The position numbers were made by a program, and so were the translations under genes. Below, piece after piece: positions 41,901-56,900 of a DNA stretch of 64,000 nucleotides (within the stretch, counting starts at the first letter, position 1; the number at the start of each line of letters is the position of its first letter). This DNA is from Rhynchopus euleeides (lineage: Eukaryota; Euglenozoa; Diplonemea; Diplonemida; Diplonemidae). The stretch spans positions 496,001 to 560,000 of the forward strand of contig OY723317.1 in assembly GCA_963210315.1 (NCBI GenBank), given 5' to 3'. The notes beneath the pieces are model-generated. The model was not told the DNA's origin and did not search any database. It worked only from the letters and a program-made list of their open reading frames with translations.

Positions 41901-44900
41901 AACCTCTGCCTAAGTCCTCAACACCCATTTCAGCACTCTCCTGCAGTCGGACACCTCTGCCTAAGTCCTCAACACCCATTTCAGCACTCTCCTGCAGTCG
42001 GACACTTCTGCCTAGGTCCTAAACACCCATTTCAGCACTCTCCTGCAGTCGGACACTTCTGCCTAAGTCCTCAACACCCATTTCGGCACTCTCCTGCAGT
42101 CGCACACCTCTGCCTAAGTCCTCAACACCCATTTCAGCACTCTCCTGCAGTCGGACACTTCTGCCTAGGTCCTAAACACCCATTTCAGCACTCTCCTGCA
42201 GTCGGACACTTCTGCCTAGGTCCTAAACACCCATTTCAGCACTCTCCTGCAGTCGGACACTTCTGCCTAGGTCCTAAACACCCATTTCAGCACTCTCCTG
42301 CAGTCGGACACTTCTGCCTAGGTCCTAAACACCCATTTCAGCACTCTCCTGCGGTCGCAAACCTCTGCCTAAGTCCTCAACACCCATTTCAGCACTCTCC
42401 TGCAGTCGCACACCTCTGCCTAAGTCCTCAACACCCATTTCAGCACTCTCCTGCAGTCGCACACCTCGGCCTAAGTCCTCAACACCCATTTCAGCACTCT
42501 CCTGCAGTCGGACACTTCTGCCTAGGTCCTAAACACCCATTTCAGCACTCTCCTGCAGTCGGACACTTCTGCCTAGGTCCTAAACACCCATTTCAGCACT
42601 CTCCTGCAGTCGCACACCTCTGCCTAGGTCCTAAACACCCATTTCAGCACTCTCCTGCAGTCGCACACCTCTGCCTAAGTCCTCAACACCCATTTCAGCA
42701 CTCTCCTGCAGTCGGACACTTCTGCCTAGGTCCTAAACACCCATTTCAGCACTCTCCTGCGGTCGCAAACCTCTGCCTAAGTCCTCAACACCCATTTCAG
42801 CACTCTCCTGCAGTCGGACACCTCTGCCTAAGTCCTCAACACCCATTTCAGCACTCTCCTGCAGTCGGACACTTCTGCCTAGGTCCTAAACACCCATTTC
42901 AGCACTCTCCTGCGGTCGCAAACCTCTGCCTAAGTCCTCAACACCCATTTCAGCACTCTCCTGCAGTCGCACACCTCTGCCTAAGTCCTCAACACCCATT
43001 TCAGCACTCTCCTGCAGTCGCACACCTCGGCCTAAGTCCTCAACACCCATTTCAGCACTCTCCTGCAGTCGGACACTTCTGCCTAGGTCCTAAACACCCA
43101 TTTCAGCACTCTCCTGCAGTCGGACACTTCTGCCTAGGTCCTAAACACCCATTTCAGCACTCTCCTGCAGTCGCACACCTCTGCCTAGGTCCTAAACACC
43201 CATTTCAGCACTCTCCTGCAGTCGCACACCTCTGCCTAAGTCCTCAACACCCATTTCAGCACTCTCCTGCAGTCGGACACTTCTGCCTAGGTCCTAAACA
43301 CCCATTTCAGCACTCTCCTGCGGTCGCAAACCTCTGCCTAAGTCCTCAACACCCATTTCAGCACTCTCCTGCAGTCGGACACCTCTGCCTAAGTCCTCAA
43401 CACCCATTTCAGCACTCTCCTGCAGTCGGACACTTCTGCCTAGGTCCTAAACACCCATTTCAGCACTCTCCTGCAGTCGGACACTTCTGCCTAAGTCCTC
43501 AACACCCATTTCGGCACTCTCCTGCAGTCGCACACCTCTGCCTAAGTCCTCAACACCCATTTCAGCACTCTCCTGCAGTCGGACACTTCTGCCTAGGTCC
43601 TAAACACCCATTTCAGCATTCTCCTGCAGTCGGACACTTCTGCCTAAGTCCTCAACACCCATTTCGGCACTCTCCTGCAGTCGCACACCTCTGCCAAAGT
43701 CCTCAACACCCATTTCAGCACTCTCCTGCAGTCGCACACCTCTGCCTAGGTCCTAAACACCCATTTCAGCACTCTCCTGCAGTCGCACACCTCTGCCTAA
43801 GTCCTCAACACCCATTTCAGCACTCTCCTGCAGTCGGACACTTCTGCCTAAGTCCTCAACACCCATTTCAGCACTCTCCTGCAGTCGGACACTTCTGCCT
43901 AGGTCCCAAACACCCATTTCAGCACTCTCCTGCAGTCGGACACTTCTGCCTAGGTCCTAAACACCCATTTCAGCACTCTCCTGCGGTCGCAAACCTCTGC
44001 CTAAGTCCTCAACACACATTTCAGCACTGTCCTGCAGTCGGACACCTCTGCCTAAGTCCTCAACACCCATTTCAGCACTCTCCTGCAGTCGGACACTTCT
44101 GCCTAGGTCCTAAACACCCATTTCAGCACTCTCCTGCGGTCGCAAACCTCTGCCTAAGTCCTCAACACCCATTTCAGCACTCTCCTGCAGTCGCACACCT
44201 CTGCCTAAGTCCTTAACACCCATTTCAGCACTCTCCTGCAGTCGCACACCTCTGCCTAAGTCCTCAACACCCATTTCAGCACTCTCCTGCAGTCGGACAC
44301 TTCTGCCTAGGTCCTAAACACCCATTTCAGCACTCTCCTGCAGTCGCACACCTCTGCCTAAGTCCTCAACACCCATTTCAGCACTCTCCTGCAGTCGCAC
44401 ACCTCTGCCTAAGTCCTCAACACCCATTTCAGCACTCTCCTGCAGTCGGACACTTCTGCCTAAGTCCTCAACACCCATTTCAGCACTCTCCTGCAGTCGG
44501 ACACTTCTGCCTAGGTCCTAAACACCCATTTCAGCACTCTCCTGCAGTCGGACACTTCTGCCTAGGTCCTAAACACCCATTTCAGCACTCTCCTGCAGTC
44601 GGACACTTCTGCCTAGGTCCTAAACACCCATTTCAGCACTCTCCTGCAGTCGGACACTTCTGCCTAAGTCCTCAACACCCATTTCAGCACTCTCCTGCAG
44701 TCGGACACTTCTGCCTAGGTCCTAAACACCCATTTCAGCACTCTCCTGCAGTCGGACACTTCTGCCTAGGTCCTAAACACCCATTTCAGCACTCTCCTGC
44801 AGTCGGACACTTCTGCCTAGGTACTAAACACCCATTTCAGCACTCTCCTGCAGTCGGACACTTCTGCCTAGGTCCTAAACACCCATTTCAGCACTCTCCT

Positions 44901-47900
44901 GCAGTCGGACACTTCTGCCTAGGTCCTCAACACCCATTTCAGCACTCTCCTGCAGTCGGACACTTCTGCCTAGGTCCTAAACACCCATTTCAGCACTCTC
45001 CTGCAGTCGGACACTTCTGCCTAGGTCCTAAACACCCATTTCAGCACTCTCCTGCGGTCGCAAACCTCTGCCTAAGTCCTCAACACCCATTTCAGCACTC
45101 TCCTGCAGTCGCACACCTCGGCCTAAGTCCTCAACACCCATTTCAGCACTCTCCTGCAGTCGGACACTTCTGCCTAGGTCCTAAACACCCATTTCAGCAC
45201 TCTCCTGCAGTCGGACACTTCTGCCTAGGTCCTAAACACCCATTTCAGCACTCTCCTGCAGTCGGACACTTCTGCCTAGGTCCTAAACACCCATTTCAGC
45301 ACTCTCCTGCAGTCGCACACCTCTGCCTAAGTCCTCAACACCCATTTCAGCACTCTCCTGCAGTCGGACACTTCTGCCTAAGTCCTCAACACCCATTTCA
45401 GCACTCTCCTGCAGTCGGACACTTCTGCCTAGGTCCTAAACACCCATTTCAGCACTCTCCTGCAGTCGGACACTTCTGCCTAGGTCCTAAACACCCATTT
45501 CAGCACTCTCCTGCAGTCGCACACCTCTGCCTAGGTCCTAAACACCCATTTCAGCACTCTCCTGCAGTCGCACACCTCTGCCTAAGTCCTCAACACCCAT
45601 TTCAGCACTCTCCTGCAGTCGGACACTTCTGCCTAAGTCCTCAACACCCATTTCAGCACTCTCCTGCAGTCGGACACTTCTGCCTAGGTCCTAAACACCC
45701 ATTTCAGCACTCTCCTGCAGTCGGACACTTCTGCCTAGGTCATAAACACCCATTTCAGCACTCTCCTGCGGTCGCAAACCTCCGCCTAAGTCCTCAACAC
45801 CCATTTCAGCACTCTCCTGCAGTCGGACACTTCTGCCTAGGTCCTAAACACCCATTTCAGCACTCTCCTGCGGTCGCAAACCTCTGCCTAAGTCCTCAAC
45901 ACCCATTTCAGCACTCTCCTGCAGTCGGACACCTCTGCCTAAGTCCTCAACACCCATTTCAGCACTCTCCTGCAGTCGGACACTTCTGCCTAGGTCCTAA
46001 ACACCCATTTCAGCACTCTCCTGCAGTCGGACACTTCTGCCTAAGTCCTCAACACCCATTTCGGCACTCTCCTGCAGTCGCACACCTCTGCCTAAGTCCT
46101 CAACACCCATTTCAGCACTCTCCTGCAGTCGGACACTTCTGCCTAGGTCCTAAACACCCATTTCAGCACTCTCCTGCAGTCGGACACTTCTGCCTAAGTC
46201 CTCAACACCCATTTCAGCACTCTCCTGCAGTCGCACACCTCTGCCTAGGTCCTAAACACCCATTTCAGCACTCTCCTGCAGTCGCACACCTCTGCCTAAG
46301 TCCTCAACACCCATTGCAGCTCTCCTGCAGTCGGACACTTCTGCCTAGGTCCTAAACACCCATTTCAGCACTCTCCTGCAGTCGGACACTTCTGCCTAGG
46401 TCCTAAACACCCATTTCAGCACTCTCCTGCGGTCGCAAACCTCCGCCTAAGTCCTCAACACCCATTTCAGCACTCTCCTGCAGTCGGACACTTCTGCCTA
46501 GGTCCTAAACACCCATTTCAGCACTCTCCTGCGGTCGCAAACCTCTGCCTAAGTCCTCAACACCCATTTCAGCACTCTCCTGCAGTCGGACACCTCTGCC
46601 TAAGTCCTCAACACCCATTTCAGCACTCTCCTGCAGTCGGACACTTCTGCCTAGGTCCTAAACACCCATTTCAGCACTCTCCTGCAGTCGGACACTTCTG
46701 CCTAAGTCCTCAACACCCATTTCGGCACTCTCCTGCAGTCGGACACTTCTGCCTAGGTCCTAAACACCCATTTCAGCACTCTCCTGCAGTCGGACACTTC
46801 TGCCTAAGTCCTCAACACCCATTTCAGCACTCTCCTGCAGTCGGACACTTCTGCCTAGGTCCTAAACACCCATTTCAGCACTCTCCTGCAGTCGGACACT
46901 TCTGCCTAAGTCCTCAACACCCATTTCAGCACTCTCCTGCAGTCGCACACCTCTGCCTAAGTCCTCAACACCCATTTCAGCACTCTCCTGCAGTCGCACA
47001 CCTCTGCCAAAGTCCTCAACACCCATTTCAGCACTCTCCTGCAGTCGGACACTTCTGCCTAGGTCCTAAACACCCATTTCAGCACTCTCCTGCAGTCGGA
47101 CACTTCTGCCTAAGTCCTCAACACCCATTTCGGCACTCTCCTGCAGTCGCACACCTCTGCCTAAGTCCTCAACACCCATTTCAGCACTCTCCTGCAGTCG
47201 GACACCTCTGCCTAAGTCCTCAACACCCATTTCAGCACTCTCCTGCAGTCGGACACTTCTGCCTAAGTCCTCAACACCCATTTCAGCACTCTCCTGCAGT
47301 CGCACACCTCTGCCTAGGTCCTAAACACCCATTTCAGCACTCTCCTGCAGTCGGACACCTCTGCCTAAGTCCTCAACACCCATTTCAGCACTCTCCTGCA
47401 GTCGGACACTTCTGCCTAGGTCCTAAACACCCATTTCAGCACTCTCCTGCAGTCGGACACTTCTGCCTAGGTCCTAAACACCCATTTCAGCACTCTCCTG
47501 CAGTCGGACACTTCTGCCTAAGTCCTCAACACCCATTTCAGCACTCTCCTGCAGTCGGACACCTCTGCCTAAGTCCTCAACACCCATTTCAGCACTCTCC
47601 TGCAGTCGGACACTTCTGCCTAGGTCCTAAACACCCATTTCAGCACTCTCCTGCAGTCGGACACTTCTGCCTAAGTCCTCAACACCCATTTCAGCACTCT
47701 CCTGCAGTCGGACACTTCTGCCTAGGTCCTAAACACCCATTTCAGCACTCTCCTGCAGTCGCACACCTCTGCCTGAGTCCTCAACACCCATTTCAGCACT
47801 CTCCTGCAGTCGGACACCTCTGCCTAAGTCCTCAACACCCATTTCAGCACTCTCCTGCAGTCGGACACTTCTGCCTAGGTCCTAAACACCCATTTCAGCA

Positions 47901-50900
47901 CTCTCCTGCAGTCGGACACTTCTGCCTAAGTCCTCAACACCCATTTCGGCACTCTCCTGCAGTCGCACACCTCTGCCTAAGTCCTCAACACCCATTTCAG
48001 CACTCTCCTGCTGTCGGACACTTCTGCCTAGGTCCTAAACACCCATTTCAGCACTCTCCTGCAGTCGGACACTTCTGCCTAGGTCCTAAACACCCATTTC
48101 AGCACTCTCCTGCAGTCGCACACCTCTGCCTAAGTCCTCAACACCCATTTCAGCACTCTCCTGCAGTCGGACACTTCTGCCTAGGTCCTAAACACCCATT
48201 TCAGCACTCTCCTGCAGTCGGACACTTCTGCCTAGGTCCTAAACACCCATTTCAGCACTCTCCTGCAGTCGCACACCTCTGCCTAAGTCCTCAACACCCA
48301 TTTCAGCACTCTCCTGCAGTCGGACACTTCTGCCTAGGTCCTAAACACCCATTTCAGCACTCTCCTGCAGTCGGACACTTCTGCCTAAGTCCTCAACACC
48401 CATTTCAGCACTCTCCTGCAGTCGGACACTTCTGCCTAGGTCCTAAACACCCATTTCAGCACTCTCCTGCAGTCGGACACTTCTGCCTAGGTCCTAAACA
48501 CCCATTTCAGCACTCTCCTGCAGTCGCACACCTCTGCCTAGGTCCTAAACACCCATTTCAGCACTCTCCTGCAGTCGCACACCTCGGCCTAAGTCCTCAA
48601 CACCCATTTCAGCACTCTCCTGCAGTCGGACACTTCTGCCTAAGTCCTCAACACCCATTTCAGCACTCTCCTGCAGTCGGACACTTCTGCCTAGGTCCTA
48701 AACACCCATTTCAGCACTCTCCTGCGGTCGCAAACCTCCGCCTAAGTCCTCAACACCCATTTCAGCACTCTCCTGCAGTCGGACACCTCTGCCTAAGTCC
48801 TCAACACCCATTTCAGCACTCTCCTGCAGTCGGACACTTCTGCCTAGGTCCTAAACACCCATTTCAGCACTCTCCTGCGGTCGCAAACCTCTGCCTAAGT
48901 CCTCAACACCCATTTCAGCACTCTCCTGCAGTCGGACACCTCTGCCTAAGTCCTCAACACCCATTTCAGCACTCTCCTGCAGTCGGACACTTCTGCCTAG
49001 GTCCTAAACACCCATTTCAGCACTCTCCTGCAGTCGGACACTTCTGCCTAAGTCCTCAACACCCATTTCGGCACTCTCCTGCAGTCGCACACCTCTGCCT
49101 AAGTCCTCAACACCCATTTCAGCACTCTCCTGCAGTCGGACACTTCTGCCTAGGTCCTAAACACCCATTTCAGCACTCTCCTGCAGTCGGACACTTCTGC
49201 CTAGGTCCTAAACACCCATTTCAGCACTCTCCTGCAGTCGGACACTTCTGCCTAGGTCCTCAACACCCATTTCAGCACTCTCCTGCAGTCGGACACTTCT
49301 GCCTAGGTCCTAAACACCCATTTCAGCACTCTCCTGCAGTCGGACACTTCTGCCTAGGTCCTAAACACCCATTTCAGCACTCTCCTGCGGTCGCAAACCT
49401 CTGCCTAAGTCCTCAACACCCATTTCAGCACTCTCCTGCAGTCGCACACCTCTGCCTAAGTCCTCAACACCCATTTCAGCACTCTCCTGCAGTCGCACAC
49501 CTCGGCCTAAGTCCTCAACACCCATTTCAGCACTCTCCTGCAGTCGGACACTTCTGCCTAGGTCCTAAACACCCATTTCAGCACTCTCCTGCAGTCGGAC
49601 ACTTCTGCCTAGGTCCTAAACACCCATTTCAGCACTCTCCTGCAGTCGCACACCTCTGCCTAGGTCCTAAACACCCATTTCAGCACTCTCCTGCAGTCGC
49701 ACACCTCTGCCTAAGTCCTCAACACCCATTTCAGCACTCTCCTGCAGTCGGACACTTCTGCCTAGGTCCTAAACACCCATTTCAGCACTCTCCTGCGGTC
49801 GCAAACCTCTGCCTAAGTCCTCAACACCCATTTCAGCACTCTCCTGCAGTCGGACACCTCTGCCTAAGTCCTCAACACCCATTTCAGCACTCTCCTGCAG
49901 TCGGACACTTCTGCCTAGGTCCTAAACACCCATTTCAGCACTCTCCTGCAGTCGGACACTTCTGCCTAAGTCCTCAACACCCATTTCGGCACTCTCCTGC
50001 AGTCGCACACCTCTGCCTAAGTCCTCAACACCCATTTCAGCACTCTCCTGCAGTCGGACACTTCTGCCTAGGTCCTAAACACCCATTTCAGCATTCTCCT
50101 GCAGTCGGACACTTCTGCCTAAGTCCTCAACACCCATTTCGGCACTCTCCTGCAGTCGCACACCTCTGCCAAAGTCCTCAACACCCATTTCAGCACTCTC
50201 CTGCAGTCGCACACCTCTGCCTAGGTCCTAAACACCCATTTCAGCACTCTCCTGCAGTCGCACACCTCTGCCTAAGTCCTCAACACCCATTTCAGCACTC
50301 TCCTGCAGTCGGACACTTCTGCCTAAGTCCTCAACACCCATTTCAGCACTCTCCTGCAGTCGGACACTTCTGCCTAGGTCCTAAACACCCATTTCAGCAC
50401 TCTCCTGCAGTCGGACACTTCTGCCTAGGTCCTAAACACCCATTTCAGCACTCTCCTGCGGTCGCAAACCTCTGCCTAAGTCCTCAACACACATTTCAGC
50501 ACTCTCCTGCAGTCGGACACCTCTGCCTAAGTCCTCAACACCCATTTCAGCACTCTCCTGCAGTCGGACACTTCTGCCTAGGTCCTAAACACCCATTTCA
50601 GCACTCTCCTGCGGTCGCAAACCTCTGCCTAAGTCCTCAACACCCATTTCAGCACTCTCCTGCAGTCGCACACCTCTGCCTAAGTCCTCAACACCCATTT
50701 CAGCACTCTCCTGCAGTCGCACACCTCTGCCTAAGTCCTCAACACCCATTTCAGCACTCTCCTGCAGTCGGACACTTCTGCCTAGGTCCTAAACACCCAT
50801 TTCAGCACTCTCCTGCAGTCGCACACCTCTGCCTAAGTCCTCAACACCCATTTCAGCACTCTCCTGCAGTCGCACACCTCTGCCTAAGTCCTCAACACCC

Positions 50901-53900
50901 ATTTCAGCACTCTCCTGCAGTCGCACACCTCTGCCTAAGTCCTCAACACCCATTTCAGCACTCTCCTGCAGTCGGACACTTCTGCCTAGGTCCTAAACAC
51001 GCATTTCAGCACTCTCCTGCAGTCGGACACTTCTGCCTAAGTCCTCAACACCCATTTCAGCACTCTCCTGCAGTCGCACACCTCTGCCTAGGTCCTAAAC
51101 ACCCATTTCAGCACTCTCCTGCAGTCGGACACCTCTGCCTAAGTCCTCAACACCCATTTCAGCACTCTCCTGCAGTCGGACACTTCTGCCTAGGTCCTAA
51201 ACACCCATTTCAGCACTCTCCTGCAGTCGGACACTTCTGCCTAGGTCCTAAACACCCATTTCAGCACTCTCCTGCAGTCGGACACTTCTGCCTAAGTCCT
51301 CAACACCCATTTCAGCACTCTCCTGCAGTCGGACACCTCTGCCTAAGTCCTCAACACCCATTTCAGCACTCTCCTGCAGTCGGACACTTCTGCCTAGGTC
51401 CTAAACACCCATTTCAGCACTCTCCTGCAGTCGGACACTTCTGCCTAAGTCCTCAACACCCATTTCAGCACTCTCCTGCAGTCGGACACTTCTGCCTAGG
51501 TCCTAAACACCCATTTCAGCACTCTCCTGCAGTCGCACACCTCTGCCTGAGTCCTCAACACCCATTTCAGCACTCTCCTGCAGTCGGACACCTCTGCCTA
51601 AGTCCTCAACACCCATTTCAGCACTCTCCTGCAGTCGGACACTTCTGCCTAGGTCCTAAACACCCATTTCAGCACTCTCCTGCAGTCGGACACTTCTGCC
51701 TAAGTCCTCAACACCCATTTCGGCACTCTCCTGCAGTCGCACACCTCTGCCTAAGTCCTCAACACCCATTTCAGCACTCTCCTGCTGTCGGACACTTCTG
51801 CCTAGGTCCTAAACACCCATTTCAGCACTCTCCTGCAGTCGGACACTTCTGCCTAGGTCCTAAACACCCATTTCAGCACTCTCCTGCAGTCGCACACCTC
51901 TGCCTAAGTCCTCAACACCCATTTCAGCACTCTCCTGCAGTCGGACACTTCTGCCTAGGTCCTAAACACCCATTTCAGCACTCTCCTGCAGTCGGACACT
52001 TCTGCCTAGGTCCTAAACACCCATTTCAGCACTCTCCTGCAGTCGCACACCTCTGCCTAAGTCCTCAACACCCATTTCAGCACTCTCCTGCAGTCGGACA
52101 CTTCTGCCTAGGTCCTAAACACCCATTTCAGCACTCTCCTGCAGTCGGACACTTCTGCCTAAGTCCTCAACACCCATTTCAGCACTCTCCTGCAGTCGGA
52201 CACTTCTGCCTAGGTCCTAAACACCCATTTCAGCACTCTCCTGCAGTCGGACACTTCTGCCTAGGTCCTAAACACCCATTTCAGCACTCTCCTGCAGTCG
52301 CACACCTCTGCCTAGGTCCTAAACACCCATTTCAGCACTCTCCTGCAGTCGCACACCTCGGCCTAAGTCCTCAACACCCATTTCAGCACTCTCCTGCAGT
52401 CGGACACTTCTGCCTAAGTCCTCAACACCCATTTCAGCACTCTCCTGCAGTCGGACACTTCTGCCTAGGTCCTAAACACCCATTTCAGCACTCTCCTGCG
52501 GTCGCAAACCTCCGCCTAAGTCCTCAACACCCATTTCAGCACTCTCCTGCAGTCGGACACCTCTGCCTAAGTCCTCAACACCCATTTCAGCACTCTCCTG
52601 CAGTCGGACACTTCTGCCTAGGTCCTAAACACCCATTTCAGCACTCTCCTGCGGTCGCAAACCTCTGCCTAAGTCCTCAACACCCATTTCAGCACTCTCC
52701 TGCAGTCGGACACCTCTGCCTAAGTCCTCAACACCCATTTCAGCACTCTCCTGCAGTCGGACACTTCTGCCTAGGTCCTAAACACCCATTTCAGCACTCT
52801 CCTGCAGTCGGACACTTCTGCCTAAGTCCTCAACACCCATTTCGGCACTCTCCTGCAGTCGCACACCTCTGCCTAAGTCCTCAACACCCATTTCAGCACT
52901 CTCCTGCAGTCGGACACTTCTGCCTAGGTCCTAAACACCCATTTCAGCACTCTCCTGCAGTCGGACACTTCTGCCTAGGTCCTAAACACCCATTTCAGCA
53001 CTCTCCTGCAGTCGGACACTTCTGCCTAGGTCCTCAACACCCATTTCAGCACTCTCCTGCAGTCGGACACTTCTGCCTAGGTCCTAAACACCCATTTCAG
53101 CACTCTCCTGCAGTCGGACACTTCTGCCTAGGTCCTAAACACCCATTTCAGCACTCTCCTGCGGTCGCAAACCTCTGCCTAAGTCCTCAACACCCATTTC
53201 AGCACTCTCCTGCAGTCGCACACCTCTGCCTAAGTCCTCAACACCCATTTCAGCACTCTCCTGCAGTCGCACACCTCGGCCTAAGTCCTCAACACCCATT
53301 TCAGCACTCTCCTGCAGTCGGACACTTCTGCCTAGGTCCTAAACACCCATTTCAGCACTCTCCTGCAGTCGGACACTTCTGCCTAGGTCCTAAACACCCA
53401 TTTCAGCACTCTCCTGCAGTCGCACACCTCTGCCTAGGTCCTAAACACCCATTTCAGCACTCTCCTGCAGTCGCACACCTCTGCCTAAGTCCTCAACACC
53501 CATTTCAGCACTCTCCTGCAGTCGGACACTTCTGCCTAGGTCCTAAACACCCATTTCAGCACTCTCCTGCGGTCGCAAACCTCTGCCTAAGTCCTCAACA
53601 CCCATTTCAGCACTCTCCTGCAGTCGGACACCTCTGCCTAAGTCCTCAACACCCATTTCAGCACTCTCCTGCAGTCGGACACTTCTGCCTAGGTCCTAAA
53701 CACCCATTTCAGCACTCTCCTGCAGTCGGACACTTCTGCCTAAGTCCTCAACACCCATTTCGGCACTCTCCTGCAGTCGCACACCTCTGCCTAAGTCCTC
53801 AACACCCATTTCAGCACTCTCCTGCAGTCGGACACTTCTGCCTAGGTCCTAAACACCCATTTCAGCATTCTCCTGCAGTCGGACACTTCTGCCTAAGTCC

Positions 53901-56900
53901 TCAACACCCATTTCGGCACTCTCCTGCAGTCGCACACCTCTGCCAAAGTCCTCAACACCCATTTCAGCACTCTCCTGCAGTCGCACACCTCTGCCTAGGT
54001 CCTAAACACCCATTTCAGCACTCTCCTGCAGTCGCACACCTCTGCCTAAGTCCTCAACACCCATTTCAGCACTCTCCTGCAGTCGGACACTTCTGCCTAA
54101 GTCCTCAACACCCATTTCAGCACTCTCCTGCAGTCGGACACTTCTGCCTAGGTCCTAAACACCCATTTCAGCACTCTCCTGCAGTCGGACACTTCTGCCT
54201 AGGTCCTAAACACCCATTTCAGCACTCTCCTGCGGTCGCAAACCTCTGCCTAAGTCCTCAACACACATTTCAGCACTCTCCTGCAGTCGGACACCTCTGC
54301 CTAAGTCCTCAACACCCATTTCAGCACTCTCCTGCAGTCGGACACTTCTGCCTAGGTCCTAAACACCCATTTCAGCACTCTCCTGCGGTCGCAAACCTCT
54401 GCCTAAGTCCTCAACACCCATTTCAGCACTCTCCTGCAGTCGCACACCTCTGCCTAAGTCCTCAACACCCATTTCAGCACTCTCCTGCAGTCGCACACCT
54501 CTGCCTAAGTCCTCAACACCCATTTCAGCACTCTCCTGCAGTCGGACACTTCTGCCTAGGTCCTAAACACCCATTTCAGCACTCTCCTGCAGTCGCACAC
54601 CTCTGCCTAAGTCCTCAACACCCATTTCAGCACTCTCCTGCAGTCGCACACCTCTGCCTAAGTCCTCAACACCCATTTCAGCACTCTCCTGCAGTCGGAC
54701 ACTTCTGCCTAAGTCCTCAACACCCATTTCAGCACTCTCCTGCAGTCGGACACTTCTGCCTAGGTCCTAAACACCCATTTCAGCACTCTCCTGCAGTCGG
54801 ACACTTCTGCCTAGGTCCTAAACACCCATTTCAGCACTCTCCTGCAGTCGGACACTTCTGCCTAGGTCCTAAACACCCATTTCAGCACTCTCCTGCAGTC
54901 GGACACTTCTGCCTAAGTCCTCAACACCCATTTCAGCACTCTCCTGCAGTCGGACACTTCTGCCTAGGTCCTAAACACCCATTTCAGCACTCTCCTGCAG
55001 TCGGACACTTCTGCCTAGGTCCTAAACACCCATTTCAGCACTCTCCTGCAGTCGGACACTTCTGCCTAGGTACTAAACACCCATTTCAGCACTCTCCTGC
55101 AGTCGGACACTTCTGCCTAGGTCCTAAACACCCATTTCAGCACTCTCCTGCAGTCGGACACTTCTGCCTAGGTCCTCAACACCCATTTCAGCACTCTCCT
55201 GCAGTCGGACACTTCTGCCTAGGTCCTAAACACCCATTTCAGCACTCTCCTGCAGTCGGACACTTCTGCCTAGGTCCTAAACACCCATTTCAGCACTCTC
55301 CTGCGGTCGCAAACCTCTGCCTAAGTCCTCAACACCCATTTCAGCACTCTCCTGCAGTCGCACACCTCGGCCTAAGTCCTCAACACCCATTTCAGCACTC
55401 TCCTGCAGTCGGACACTTCTGCCTAGGTCCTAAACACCCATTTCAGCACTCTCCTGCAGTCGGACACTTCTGCCTAGGTCCTAAACACCCATTTCAGCAC
55501 TCTCCTGCAGTCGGACACTTCTGCCTAGGTCCTAAACACCCATTTCAGCACTCTCCTGCAGTCGCACACCTCTGCCTAAGTCCTCAACACCCATTTCAGC
55601 ACTCTCCTGCAGTCGGACACTTCTGCCTAAGTCCTCAACACCCATTTCAGCACTCTCCTGCAGTCGGACACTTCTGCCTAGGTCCTAAACACCCATTTCA
55701 GCACTCTCCTGCGGTCGCAAACCTCTGCCTAAGTCCTCAACACCCATTTCAGCACTCTCCTGCAGTCGCACACCTCTGCCTAAGTCCTCAACACCCATTT
55801 CAGCACTCTCCTGCAGTCGCACACCTCGGCCTAAGTCCTCAACACCCATTTCAGCACTCTCCTGCAGTCGGACACTTCTGCCTAGGTCCTAAACACCCAT
55901 TTCAGCACTCTCCTGCAGTCGGACACTTCTGCCTAGGTCCTAAACACCCATTTCAGCACTCTCCTGCAGTCGCACACCTCTGCCTAAGTCCTCAACACCC
56001 ATTTCAGCACTCTCCTGCAGTCGCACACCTCGGCCTAAGTCCTCAACACCCATTTCAGCACTCTCCTGCAGTCGGACACTTCTGCCTAGGTCCTAAACAC
56101 CCATTTCAGCACTCTCCTGCAGTCGGACACTTCTGCCTAGGTCCTAAACACCCATTTCAGCACTCTCCTGCAGTCGGACACTTCTGCCTAGGTACTAAAC
56201 ACCCATTTCAGCACTCTCCTGCAGTCGGACACTTCTGCCTAGGTCCTAAACACCCATTTCAGCACTCTCCTGCAGTCGGACACTTCTGCCTAGGTCCTCA
56301 ACACCCATTTCAGCACTCTCCTGCAGTCGGACACTTCTGCCTAGGTCCTAAACACCCATTTCAGCACTCTCCTGCAGTCGGACACTTCTGCCTAGGTCCT
56401 AAACACCCATTTCAGCACTCTCCTGCGGTCGCAAACCTCTGCCTAAGTCCTCAACACCCATTTCAGCACTCTCCTGCAGTCGGACACTTCTGCCTAGGTC
56501 CTCAACACCCATTTCAGCACTCTCCTGCAGTCGGACACTTCTGCCTAGGTCCTAAACACCCATTTCAGCACTCTCCTGCAGTCGGACACTTCTGCCTAGG
56601 TCCTAAACACCCATTTCAGCACTCTCCTGCGGTCGCAAACCTCTGCCTAAGTCCTCAACACCCATTTCAGCACTCTCCTGCAGTCGCACACCTCGGCCTA
56701 AGTCCTCAACACCCATTTCAGCACTCTCCTGCAGTCGGACACTTCTGCCTAGGTCCTAAACACCCATTTCAGCACTCTCCTGCAGTCGGACACTTCTGCC
56801 TAGGTCCTAAACACCCATTTCAGCACTCTCCTGCAGTCGGACACTTCTGCCTAGGTCCTAAACACCCATTTCAGCACTCTCCTGCAGTCGCACACCTCTG

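Noticed and set aside
47066-47305. 79-codon frame in the satellite
   Set aside because: It is a run of type 2 monomers that happens to lack the TAG of type 1. It has no start or end of its own.
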